The notes under the pieces are model-generated. The model made no database searches. It worked only from the letters and a program-made list of their open reading frames with translations, and was not told the DNA's origin. DNA of 64,000 bases, from assembly GCA_003246895.1 (NCBI GenBank), contig QKCL01000009.1:61651-125650 (forward strand), read 5' to 3'. This document shows positions 1 through 7,299 of the stretch, piece by piece. The position numbers and the translations under genes were made by a program. Source of the stretch: Spirochaetota bacterium. GTDB taxonomy: Bacteria > Spirochaetota > UBA4802 > UBA5550. The first letter of the stretch is position 1; each line of letters starts with the position of its first letter.

Positions 1-88
1 GTGAAGTTTTCATTATACCAATCTATCTATAAACTACTATATTAATAAAATAACCTTTATTTGTTAATTTGTCAATTTCAAGAGACAG

Positions 89-116
89 AAAAGCTCAGAC
101 TGAGATCAGCCTGAGC
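89..116 (-). terminator. Probable rho-independent terminator of the first barrel gene
   Basis: On the minus strand a 6-bp stem GCTCAG / CTGAGC encloses a 12-nt loop and is followed directly by TTTTC. It lies 27 bp past the stop codon of the beta-barrel gene ending at 143. The stem is short and the U-run brief, so the call is moderate. Confidence 0.5.
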
Positions 117-142
117 CTGAAGGGGGCATATAAAATTCTTTT

Positions 143-715
143 TCAATACCTGTCTGAGTAACTTTTGTTTCCGGTAAAATAGAATCTTATTCCGATTTCA
201 GCCTGGAACCCCTGAATGGAAAGATCTTTCAGGTCCTTGCGGTACATTGAATAGTGATAACCAATATTTATAAAAGGGGCAAGTGTCTGTGTAGCATCAA
301 ATTTGATACCGGTAAGAATAGCAAATGCCGGCCCCATTTCACTGGATGAATCCCCTGTTGAACTGTCATCGATTTCTGTCTGAGATATTCCGAAGAGCGC
401 CATGGATTTCCATGACAGCCTGTATCTCTCAAGCACAGGGATATATGGTGTATATTCAAATCCAAAAAGATTGGTGAAATGAGTGTACTTAACTTCATCG
501 GGATCGCCTTGATTTTCAGTTACGGTTGAGTATGTGGATTTTGCAATAAAACTTGCATCCTTGTGTATTGAAAAACCGAGAGTTCCTGTCGCACCATACT
601 GGTTTTTGGCATCACCAGCCATGACATAGGATCCGCCTAAATCCATGAAAACTGAGGCGTATGAAACGGATGAGAATATGAATAACAAAAAAACAGCTGC
701 TAATATCTTTTTCAA
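143..715 (-). CDS. Small outer-membrane beta-barrel protein
   Basis: A 190-residue protein with a cleavable signal peptide (starting LKKILAAVF, cleavage likely after VSYA) followed by alternating polar/hydrophobic strands rich in Gly, Tyr and Phe, and an aromatic-rich C-terminal region (EIGIRFYF), as in small outer-membrane barrels. The frame is open 31 codons further upstream, but a TTG at 713-715 preceded five bases away by AAGGAGA is the better start: it places the signal peptide at the N-terminus, and the predicted promoter at 757-786 lies inside the longer frame. It stands alone, with its own promoter and terminator. Specific function unknown. Confidence 0.7.
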   Translation of the reverse strand: MKKILAAVFLLFIFSSVSYASVFMDLGGSYVMAGDAKNQYGATGTLGFSIHKDASFIAKSTYSTVTENQGDPDEVKYTHFTNLFGFEYTPYIPVLERYRLSWKSMALFGISQTEIDDSSTGDSSSEMGPAFAILTGIKFDATQTLAPFINIGYHYSMYRKDLKDLSIQGFQAEIGIRFYFTGNKSYSDRY

Positions 716-756
716 TGGAGTCTCCTTAATCGAGTACTGGGCAAAAAATAATATCC

Positions 757-786
757 AATATATATATAAAAAGGAATTATAGTCAA
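757..786 (-). promoter_or_regulatory. Sigma70-type promoter of the barrel gene
   Basis: On the minus strand, -35 TTGACT (781-786) and -10 TATATT (757-762) are separated by 18 bp. Transcription would begin near 750, giving a short leader before the TTG start at 715. Sixteen bases over and upstream of the -35 box (778-793) are identical to those at the barrel operon promoter at 26485-26500. Confidence 0.55.
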
Positions 787-1007
787 GAAAAGAATTGTGA
801 TTCAACACTGTAAAAAACAGATATTAATTAACCGGCAGGAAGTTTTGTTTATATTCACCTCCTGCATTGCTAAACCGGCAATTTAAGTTAAAATGTAACA
901 AATACAATGGCTGTTTAAACATAATAAATGTTCAATTTAAGAATTTATACTTTACAGAAAAACAGAATTCCGTAAAAACATAAAAAATTCCGGAGTATAC
1001 TATAAAA

Positions 1008-1502
1008 ATGAAAAAGATTCTGCTACTTTTATCCTTTACTTTACTGTCCACAATGCTTGCCTCCTGTAGCGGGAGTTCTTCCAGCAGCAGTGATGACTAT
1101 ACTGATCCGGGATTTGGCGAGGTTGCCGATACAGTCAGCACAAAGGCATTCAATGTTGCCGGAGAATCATGTACCGGGCAACAGTGTAATGCCGTAATTT
1201 TCCAGGAGAAGATTGATGGTACAAATTATGTTGCGATCGGTGTTAATGACAAACATTCTGCAAGTCCAGATTTCAAACTGAAAATATACTGGCAGGGTTC
1301 ATCAATCCCCAGCACGGTCAGCCTGTCAGAATCAAACTACTCCATCAACCTGAATAACACAACGTCAAAAAGTGGGGCTCTAAACATGAATATAACTGCA
1401 AATGGAGATGGAACATACTCAATTGCATTTTCAACAAATAACATCACGGTTGGTACATATACAATTAACAGCACAGACACAATAAGAGCACAAGGGTATT
1501 AA
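1008..1502 (+). CDS. Small secreted lipoprotein, function unknown
   Basis: 164 residues. The N-terminus is a lipoprotein signal (MKKILLLLSFTLL) with lipobox LASC at about residues 17-20, followed by a Ser-rich linker (SGSSSSSSDD) and a beta-rich domain of about 130 residues with one likely disulfide pair (ESCTGQQC). GGAG at 992-995 lies 12 bases before the ATG. The last four bases overlap the end of the convergent TolC-type gene. No family recognised; the compact domain and linker suggest an envelope-anchored protein exposed to the periplasm or surface. Confidence 0.7.
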   Translation: MKKILLLLSFTLLSTMLASCSGSSSSSSDDYTDPGFGEVADTVSTKAFNVAGESCTGQQCNAVIFQEKIDGTNYVAIGVNDKHSASPDFKLKIYWQGSSIPSTVSLSESNYSINLNNTTSKSGALNMNITANGDGTYSIAFSTNNITVGTYTINSTDTIRAQGY

Positions 1503-3013
1503 TTTTCAACCTGTTTCAGGACAGAATCAATATCTATACTGTAATTTTCAAATATAACATTTCTTGAAAGGTCCCTTTTCAGAATGGAAATATTGTAATC
1601 AACAAGGCTCTTAAGTACAGCCTGCCTTGATACAATATATGCATCAAGTGCCATCTTCAGCTCAACGGCACTGTACCTTCCCCGCTTAAATTTCTGAAGT
1701 ACCTGAACATAATAGCTTCGGGCAAACTCACTGGACTGTTTTGTCTGCAGGTAGACTCTGTAATCGACCTCACACTGCTTGACCCTGGACAGCACCTCAT
1801 CCCTTATTTCAGACTCCATCTGCCTGATTTCAATGACACGGGTCTGCACACCTGTCCTTGCATCCCTTATGTCTGCTTTCGAGGCACGGCCGTTTATGGG
1901 GTAGTTGAATTCAAATCCGATTGAATATTCAGGATTGTACTGAGAAATAGTTCCGGGCAGATTATCGCTGTCGTATGTATTATTACCGTAGGAAGCCTTT
2001 ATCTTAAGAACAGGGAGCCCGTTATTCATTGCAATTTTCAGGTCAAGTCCGGCATTCTGAAGGTCCACCATTTTATTTTTCAGGTCACTTCTTTTCAAAA
2101 AGGCATCCTTCAGGGCCTGCTCAAAGGTTATGCCTGGCTCGTCACTTCTGAATGTCTTTCCAAGGAGGAGCTTAACATCGGAATCAAGATTCAGAACCCT
2201 TTTCATACCCAGCCTGGCATCAAACAGTGACTTCTCGGCAACATCTCTCCGGCTCATTTCATCAAGTGCTTTACCGCTCCAGTCTGAGACATCCTCCTTT
2301 TCAGAAAGCCCCAGAGATATTTTCCTGAGAACAAGTTTTTTTATATCGAGAGTACTGTTAAGGCTGATTTCTCTTGTTTTTAAATTCTCCTCCGCTACAG
2401 CAATATTCCAGTAAGCAACCAGAGCGTCAACAATTAGACCTGCAAGCCTTGTTCTGATTGCCTCTCTTTCGGAAATCTGCCTGTTATACATTTTCTGCTG
2501 GCCGTAACGGTCATTCTGACCGAATGAGTTTTTCAGAACATCCTGTGTCAACTCAATGTTCAGGCCTGTCTGGTACAGATCAAGGTCCCTTCCTGTTGTA
2601 GTCAATTTTTCATATGAAGGCGTGGAAGATGTTATGCCTGCAATTATTGTTGTACCTGTTGAAAATTTTCTGGAAATACCTGCGGAACCTGAAAGATTTG
2701 AATAGGATTTTGCCGCCAGATTCGGATTATAACCTGTATTATCCTCTGCTCCTGAATACCTGCCATTGGCGTATAACGAATAGTCATACATGCCCTTATA
2801 CCGCAGCAGGCCTGAACCGGTTTTTCTATAGTCCAGCAATGCTTTCTGTACATCATAGTTATTATTAAGAAGGTATCTGATAACACTGGGGGCAGATAGC
2901 TGGAGAATCTTTTCTTTTCCTCCGGAATTTTTAGGTTTTTCCTCTGCAAAAGAAAAAGAAAATGATAACACAAGGCATACAGCAATAATTTTTCTTAATA
3001 ATCCTGTTCTCAT
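1499..3013 (-). CDS. TolC-family outer-membrane efflux channel
   Basis: 504 residues, the usual length for outer-membrane efflux proteins. A signal peptide (cleavage likely near SFSFA) is followed by two structural repeats typical of the family: long helical stretches (about 180-280 and 390-490) alternating with beta-barrel strands (for example NPEYSIGFEFNYPI). Such proteins form the outer-membrane duct of type I secretion or RND/ABC efflux systems. No inner-membrane pump or adaptor gene lies next to it, so the substrate cannot be inferred. AGGGTGA precedes the ATG. It lies 65 bp downstream of cheB on the same strand and may have its own promoter. Confidence 0.8.
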   Translation of the reverse strand: MRTGLLRKIIAVCLVLSFSFSFAEEKPKNSGGKEKILQLSAPSVIRYLLNNNYDVQKALLDYRKTGSGLLRYKGMYDYSLYANGRYSGAEDNTGYNPNLAAKSYSNLSGSAGISRKFSTGTTIIAGITSSTPSYEKLTTTGRDLDLYQTGLNIELTQDVLKNSFGQNDRYGQQKMYNRQISEREAIRTRLAGLIVDALVAYWNIAVAEENLKTREISLNSTLDIKKLVLRKISLGLSEKEDVSDWSGKALDEMSRRDVAEKSLFDARLGMKRVLNLDSDVKLLLGKTFRSDEPGITFEQALKDAFLKRSDLKNKMVDLQNAGLDLKIAMNNGLPVLKIKASYGNNTYDSDNLPGTISQYNPEYSIGFEFNYPINGRASKADIRDARTGVQTRVIEIRQMESEIRDEVLSRVKQCEVDYRVYLQTKQSSEFARSYYVQVLQKFKRGRYSAVELKMALDAYIVSRQAVLKSLVDYNISILKRDLSRNVIFENYSIDIDSVLKQVEN

Positions 3014-3078
3014 ATAAGCGTCACCCTTTACCCTGGATGCACTACCAATACAAAAATAGGAAATTTCTTCAATAACAA

Positions 3079-4164
3079 TTAGTGTTTTATGCCGCTAATA
3101 ATCGAAATTATTCCTTCAACATCGGTAATTTTATCCGCTGCATCAAGCTTTATTGCTTCTCTGGGCATACCAAAGACTACGCATGACTCCTCATTCTGTG
3201 CCACAGTTTTTGCTCCGCTCTCTTTCATTTCGAGAAGCCCTCTGGCGCCGTCATCCCCCATACCGGTGCACAGAATCCCGTAGGAATTCTCACCTGCAGT
3301 CTGGCTTACTGAACGGAAGAGAACATCTACTGACGGTTTATGCCTGTTCACGGGCGGCCCGTCATTTATCTGGACAAAATAACCCGTTGTATCTGACTTG
3401 AGCAGCATGTGCCTGCCGCCCGGTGCGATTAGGGCCATATCAGTAAGAAGTCTGTCTCCATTTTTTGCTTCCTTGACAAAAAGTTTGGACTTTTCATTCA
3501 CCCTGTTAGCAAATGCTTCCGTAAACTTCTCGGGCATATGCTGGGTTATTACAATCCCCGGACATCCAGCGGGAAGGCTCACCAGAATTTTATCAATAAC
3601 CTCAGTCCCCCCTGTTGATGCACCGATTGCGACTACCTTCTCACTGTGTTCATTTCGGCTTATTCTCTCTCTTTTCGCAAGAATAACATCGGCACTGTAC
3701 TTTTCGTTTATTTCAATTTTGGGAGCATGTGGCCCCCTTCGCTTGATTCCTTTCTTGGAAGTTGCGGCACCCCTTATTTTACCGATGAGCATTTCAGAAA
3801 ATGATGCAGTCATTGACGGATTATCAAGAACAGGTTTTGCTATTATATCAATCGCCCCCAATTCCAGAGCCCTAATTGCTTCCCTGGTTCCCTGAGCTGT
3901 AAGGGAACTAACCATTATTACCGGCAAAGGATTTGCAATCATCAGCTTCTCAAGAAAAACAAGACCATTCATGCCAGGCATTTCAATATCAAGAGTAATT
4001 ACATCGGGAGACAATGATTTTATTTTTCTGGCTGCAATTGATGCATCCAGAGCAGTCCCCACTACCTCTATATTACTTGCCTGGCTTAGTGCATCACTCA
4101 AAAATTTTCTCATTACAGCTGAATCATCGATAATTAGTACTTTGATTTTTCCTGATTCCATCAT
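3079..4164 (-). CDS. cheB: Chemotaxis protein-glutamate methylesterase/deamidase CheB
   Basis: 361 residues. An N-terminal receiver domain has the acidic pair D13-D14 and phosphoacceptor D59 (TLDIEMPGMNG). The C-terminal methylesterase domain carries the catalytic triad: S183 in GASTGG, H209 in TQHMPEKF and D305 in GMGDDGA. CheB removes methyl groups from chemoreceptors when phosphorylated by CheA. The ATG overlaps the cheD stop (ATGA), so translation is coupled. It is the last gene of the chemotaxis operon. Confidence 0.95.
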   Translation of the reverse strand: MMESGKIKVLIIDDSAVMRKFLSDALSQASNIEVVGTALDASIAARKIKSLSPDVITLDIEMPGMNGLVFLEKLMIANPLPVIMVSSLTAQGTREAIRALELGAIDIIAKPVLDNPSMTASFSEMLIGKIRGAATSKKGIKRRGPHAPKIEINEKYSADVILAKRERISRNEHSEKVVAIGASTGGTEVIDKILVSLPAGCPGIVITQHMPEKFTEAFANRVNEKSKLFVKEAKNGDRLLTDMALIAPGGRHMLLKSDTTGYFVQINDGPPVNRHKPSVDVLFRSVSQTAGENSYGILCTGMGDDGARGLLEMKESGAKTVAQNEESCVVFGMPREAIKLDAADKITDVEGIISIISGIKH

Positions 4165-4724
4165 TCTCCACTTGCCTTTTTAATATATTTTTGATCACGC
4201 TTCAGCACAAGTTCATTCACCTTCTGTTTCCTCATCTTTCTGAGAAAAACCTTGCCACTATTTATATCAAAAATAATCTTTCTGGTATAATCCTCTCCAA
4301 CATCCAGTGCAATTATTGGTATATCCTCAATCTCAAGTATCAGCTTAGCCACACGAATATTATTATCAGGAATCATATTATTAAATTTTTTACCATCAAG
4401 GTCAAGAACTCTTCCTCCCCCAAAAACCTTTGCCTCGAGGTTCTTTCTTTCTGCACCTTTTTTAAGCATCCCAGCAATAATTGTATTTACAGCTGCAATT
4501 CCGTATTTTGCAAACCCTGCTTCTCCGATTCGTGTTCCATTTGTCTTTCCAGGAAGCATAAAATGGTTCATTGCTCCAACCCTGTTCTTATCATCATAGA
4601 GACAAACAGAAACACACGATCCAAGCAGGGTCCCGATAAGTTCGTTCTCACTGGTAATATAGTATTCCCCCGGATAAATTATTTTCAGACTTCTGCCTGA
4701 ATCATAACTGCCTCTTACATACAT
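4161..4724 (-). CDS. cheD: Chemoreceptor glutamine deamidase CheD (canonical copy)
   Basis: 187 residues. The catalytic set of the CheD family is visible: T32 and C37 in TLLGSC and H54 in AMNHFMLP. CheD deamidates receptor glutamines and in some bacteria is coupled to CheC-type phosphatases; none is seen here. It overlaps cheR by one base (TAATG) and cheB by four. It contrasts with a second CheD-like gene two positions upstream (5561-6151), in which the His is missing, so this copy is likely the active enzyme. Confidence 0.92.
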   Translation of the reverse strand: MYVRGSYDSGRSLKIIYPGEYYITSENELIGTLLGSCVSVCLYDDKNRVGAMNHFMLPGKTNGTRIGEAGFAKYGIAAVNTIIAGMLKKGAERKNLEAKVFGGGRVLDLDGKKFNNMIPDNNIRVAKLILEIEDIPIIALDVGEDYTRKIIFDINSGKVFLRKMRKQKVNELVLKRDQKYIKKASGE

Positions 4725-5551
4725 TAGCGCACCTTTCTATATATAGTCCTTCCATTCAGTACAAAACGATCCGTAACTGTACTGATATTTTCTGAATGCC
4801 CCACCATAAGATAACCTTCATCCTTAAGATATGGATAAAAATTTTTAAAAAGTTTTCTCTGGCAATCTTTATCAAAGTATATTATTACATTACGGCAAAA
4901 TATTAAATCAAACTGTTTTCTCATTGGAAAGGAGTCTCCAAGAAGATTAAGTCTTCTGAAAAAAACATTTTTTTTCAACTCTTCCTTTACTTTAAAAAAA
5001 CCATCATTATCACCCTCACCTTTAAGAAAATACTTTGCAACTATGGCTTTATCAACTTTTTTTACCTGTTCGATGGAATAGACACCATTTATTCCATGCT
5101 GCAATACGTTAGTATCAATATCTGTCGCAAGTATTTTACAAACTGGTTTTTTTTTGTTTTCAAAAAATTCATTTAAAACTATGGCGATTGTATAAGGTTC
5201 TTCACCGGTCGAACACCCGGCGCTCCATATTCTGATTTCATCCTGACCGGATTTTTCAATATGCGGCAAAATGACATTCTTCATAAATTCAAAATGATCA
5301 TTCTCCCTGAAAAAATCAGTTTTGTTGGTTGTAATTAGATTTATAAAATTGTCTTTTTCATCAGAATAATTGTTGAGGAGATAATCGTGGTACTCGCCAA
5401 AACTTCCCAGTTTCAGCTGTCTCAGTCTTTTAACCAGTCTTGACTGCATCAAGACTCTTTTCGCATCACCAAGCTTGATGCCCGCTTCATTATATACTAT
5501 TTCACGAAGTTTTATAAACTCCTTTTCTGTTAAGTAATAATCCTGAACCAT
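4724..5551 (-). CDS. cheR: Chemotaxis protein methyltransferase CheR
   Basis: 275 residues with the all-helical CheR N-terminal domain (to about residue 75), then a Rossmann-type SAM-binding domain with the family signature IWSAGCSTGEEPYT and the motif FDLIFCRNVIIYF. It methylates chemoreceptor glutamates using S-adenosylmethionine, opposing CheB. Nine bases separate it from the upstream cheD-like gene, and it is joined to cheD by a TAATG overlap. It lacks a C-terminal pentapeptide-binding extension. Confidence 0.95.
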   Translation of the reverse strand: MVQDYYLTEKEFIKLREIVYNEAGIKLGDAKRVLMQSRLVKRLRQLKLGSFGEYHDYLLNNYSDEKDNFINLITTNKTDFFRENDHFEFMKNVILPHIEKSGQDEIRIWSAGCSTGEEPYTIAIVLNEFFENKKKPVCKILATDIDTNVLQHGINGVYSIEQVKKVDKAIVAKYFLKGEGDNDGFFKVKEELKKNVFFRRLNLLGDSFPMRKQFDLIFCRNVIIYFDKDCQRKLFKNFYPYLKDEGYLMVGHSENISTVTDRFVLNGRTIYRKVR

Positions 5552-5560
5552 TCTCCAGAC

Positions 5561-6151
5561 CTAATCAAATAAAAATATGGAACCCTTCCTGTCCCTTTCC
5601 CTGAATTCCTTACGAACATATTCTTCTTCAAGAATGGCAAATTCAGAGACTTCTTCATTATTTATAAGTTTTTTCCTCCACACCTTCCCATCCAAAGGAG
5701 AAAAATACAATTTCCGCCTGAATTCTCCACCAAGATCAGAATTTACAAGTCTTATCTTCTCAGCGTGAAAATATTTTGAAACAAATTCAAGGTTATCTTC
5801 AGCAAGCTTATGCGTAGAAGTTGATTCATCACTTAAAAATGCAGCACCAAATATCTTTGAAACCATATGCTTCCTGTTGCTTCCAAGCTTCACCATTTCA
5901 CCTATAAGATATTCCATATTCAGAACGCCTATTCGTGAAATTTCAGATTCATGTATGTCTCTTGTGACCTTGCCGCCAGGCACAACGAAATTTACCATTC
6001 CTCCTATATGCTCACTGACGTCAAAAAGACATACCGCCAGGCAGCTACCAACAATTGTTGATATAAACACATCTCCTCTGGTGGCGAAATACTCTCCGGG
6101 ATAGATAAGAAAAGCCGTCTTTCCCGTTTCATTATTACCGCTCTTTAACAT
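5561..6151 (-). CDS. CheD-like protein lacking the catalytic histidine
   Basis: 196 residues, alignable without gaps to the canonical CheD of the same operon over the first 60 positions: YPGEYF matches YPGEYY and STIVGSC matches GTLLGSC. The nucleophile position is kept (C37), but position 54, His in CheD, is Asn (GMVNFVVP). The C-terminal half is longer and diverged, ending in an acidic/basic tail. CheD deamidation needs the Cys/His pair, so this protein is probably not a normal deamidase; a binding or regulatory role with CheD, CheR or receptors is an inference. Ten bases follow cheW. Confidence 0.75.
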   Translation of the reverse strand: MLKSGNNETGKTAFLIYPGEYFATRGDVFISTIVGSCLAVCLFDVSEHIGGMVNFVVPGGKVTRDIHESEISRIGVLNMEYLIGEMVKLGSNRKHMVSKIFGAAFLSDESTSTHKLAEDNLEFVSKYFHAEKIRLVNSDLGGEFRRKLYFSPLDGKVWRKKLINNEEVSEFAILEEEYVRKEFRERDRKGSIFLFD

Positions 6152-6161
6152 TCAGATATTC

Positions 6162-6650
6162 TCATCTAACTGATGAAATTTCCTCATCGAGAAAGGCATC
6201 AACATTTATCAAAACGATGAGCTCTTCATCAACTCTGCCCACCCCGTAAATCATCCGGTCATCAATCTTGGAAGCAACATTGATCTTATTCTGGATGTTT
6301 GACAGATGAATGCTCAATACATCAGAAACAGAATCAACGATTATGCCCATTAATTTGCGCTGTACTTCCACAATAAGAATTACAGTAAAAAGGTCATACT
6401 CCTTCGAAGGCAGCCTGAACTTTTTTCGGAGATTAATTACAGGTACAACAGATCCCCTGAGATTTATCACACCTTCTACAGCATGACGGGTTCTGGGGAC
6501 CAGAGTTATTTCGGTCATTTCAATTATTGACTGCACCTTCAGCACGCTGACTCCATATTTTTCGGATCCGAGCATAAAGGTTACAAACTGCTCAACCTCT
6601 TCAATTGAAGAATCATCTCTGGTTTTACTGTCTAACGCCTGGGTTTCCAT
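6162..6650 (-). CDS. cheW: Chemotaxis coupling protein CheW
   Basis: 162 residues forming one CheW domain: VEQFVTFMLGSEKYGVSV begins the first SH3-like subdomain, and the conserved signature GVINLRGSVVPVINLRKKF lies near residues 80-98. It links chemoreceptors to CheA. Its stop lies 10 bp before the CheD-like gene and its start 2 bp after cheY. Ribosome binding site AGAGG lies rather far (14 bases) from the ATG, inside the end of cheY. Confidence 0.93.
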   Translation of the reverse strand: METQALDSKTRDDSSIEEVEQFVTFMLGSEKYGVSVLKVQSIIEMTEITLVPRTRHAVEGVINLRGSVVPVINLRKKFRLPSKEYDLFTVILIVEVQRKLMGIIVDSVSDVLSIHLSNIQNKINVASKIDDRMIYGVGRVDEELIVLINVDAFLDEEISSVR

Positions 6651-6652
6651 AG

Positions 6653-7027
6653 TTATTTTACAAACCTCTTAACAACATTTACTAGATCCTCAGCCTGGAA
6701 TGGTTTTATAATCCATCCAGATGCACCGGCCTCTTTCCCTTTCTGAATTGTTTCTTTTTCAGCTTCGGTAGTCAGCACCACAACAGGTGTAAATTTATCA
6801 ACTTTTCTGAACTCCTTGATAAAATCAATTCCATTCATAACAGGCATATTAATATCGCTGATACATAATGCAATTTCCCCACCGGCATCAGTGATTTCCT
6901 TAATCTTGTCAAGAGCATCCTGCCCATTTTCAGCCTGCTTAACTTCAACACCTGTACTCTTTAATGCAATTTCCACACTAACCCTTATAGTAGGCGAATC
7001 ATCGATAACCATAATTACTTTACCCAT
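6653..7027 (-). CDS. cheY: Chemotaxis response regulator CheY
   Basis: 124-residue single receiver domain with the acidic pair in MVIDDSPTIR, phosphoacceptor Asp in CISDINMPVMNG, the Thr in VVLTTEA and the conserved Lys in GWIIKPF. CheY-P acts on the flagellar motor switch. An in-frame GTG lies one codon upstream at 7030, but GGGAG at 7034-7038 is six bases from the ATG at 7027 and only three from the GTG, so the ATG is preferred. It lies in the operon between a STAS protein and CheW. Confidence 0.93.
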   Translation of the reverse strand: MGKVIMVIDDSPTIRVSVEIALKSTGVEVKQAENGQDALDKIKEITDAGGEIALCISDINMPVMNGIDFIKEFRKVDKFTPVVVLTTEAEKETIQKGKEAGASGWIIKPFQAEDLVNVVKRFVK

Positions 7028-7044
7028 CACAAACTCCCTATCAA

Positions 7045-7290
7045 TTAAACTTTTAAACCGGAAAGGCGGAACAGTAATTTCAACTCAGAAGAGACACCTT
7101 TTACACGGATTACTTTTTTTAACTCTCTTGCCTTTTTGCCGACAGCAAGGATCAGCTGCGCAAAAGAAAGATCAATTCTCTTTACATCTGTCAAATCTAT
7201 AATCAACTCATCATTTTTTTCAAACTCTTTTACAATCTCATCATATATTTTTTTTATATTTTTTACAGTAATATCTTTCTCAAATTTCAT
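7045..7290 (-). CDS. Small STAS-domain protein of the chemotaxis operon
   Basis: 81 residues matching a bare STAS (SpoIIAA-like) fold: DELIIDLTDVKRIDLSFAQL contains the strand followed by the usual phosphoacceptor loop, with S42 at the position phosphorylated in anti-sigma-factor antagonists. In chemotaxis operons such proteins occur beside CheA; their role is not well defined. Nine bases follow cheA, and an AGGTAAG sequence precedes the ATG. A functional link to the anti-sigma-type ATPase domain encoded at 21632 is possible but purely inferential. Confidence 0.8.
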   Translation of the reverse strand: MKFEKDITVKNIKKIYDEIVKEFEKNDELIIDLTDVKRIDLSFAQLILAVGKKARELKKVIRVKGVSSELKLLFRLSGLKV

Positions 7291-7299
7291 ATAACTTAC

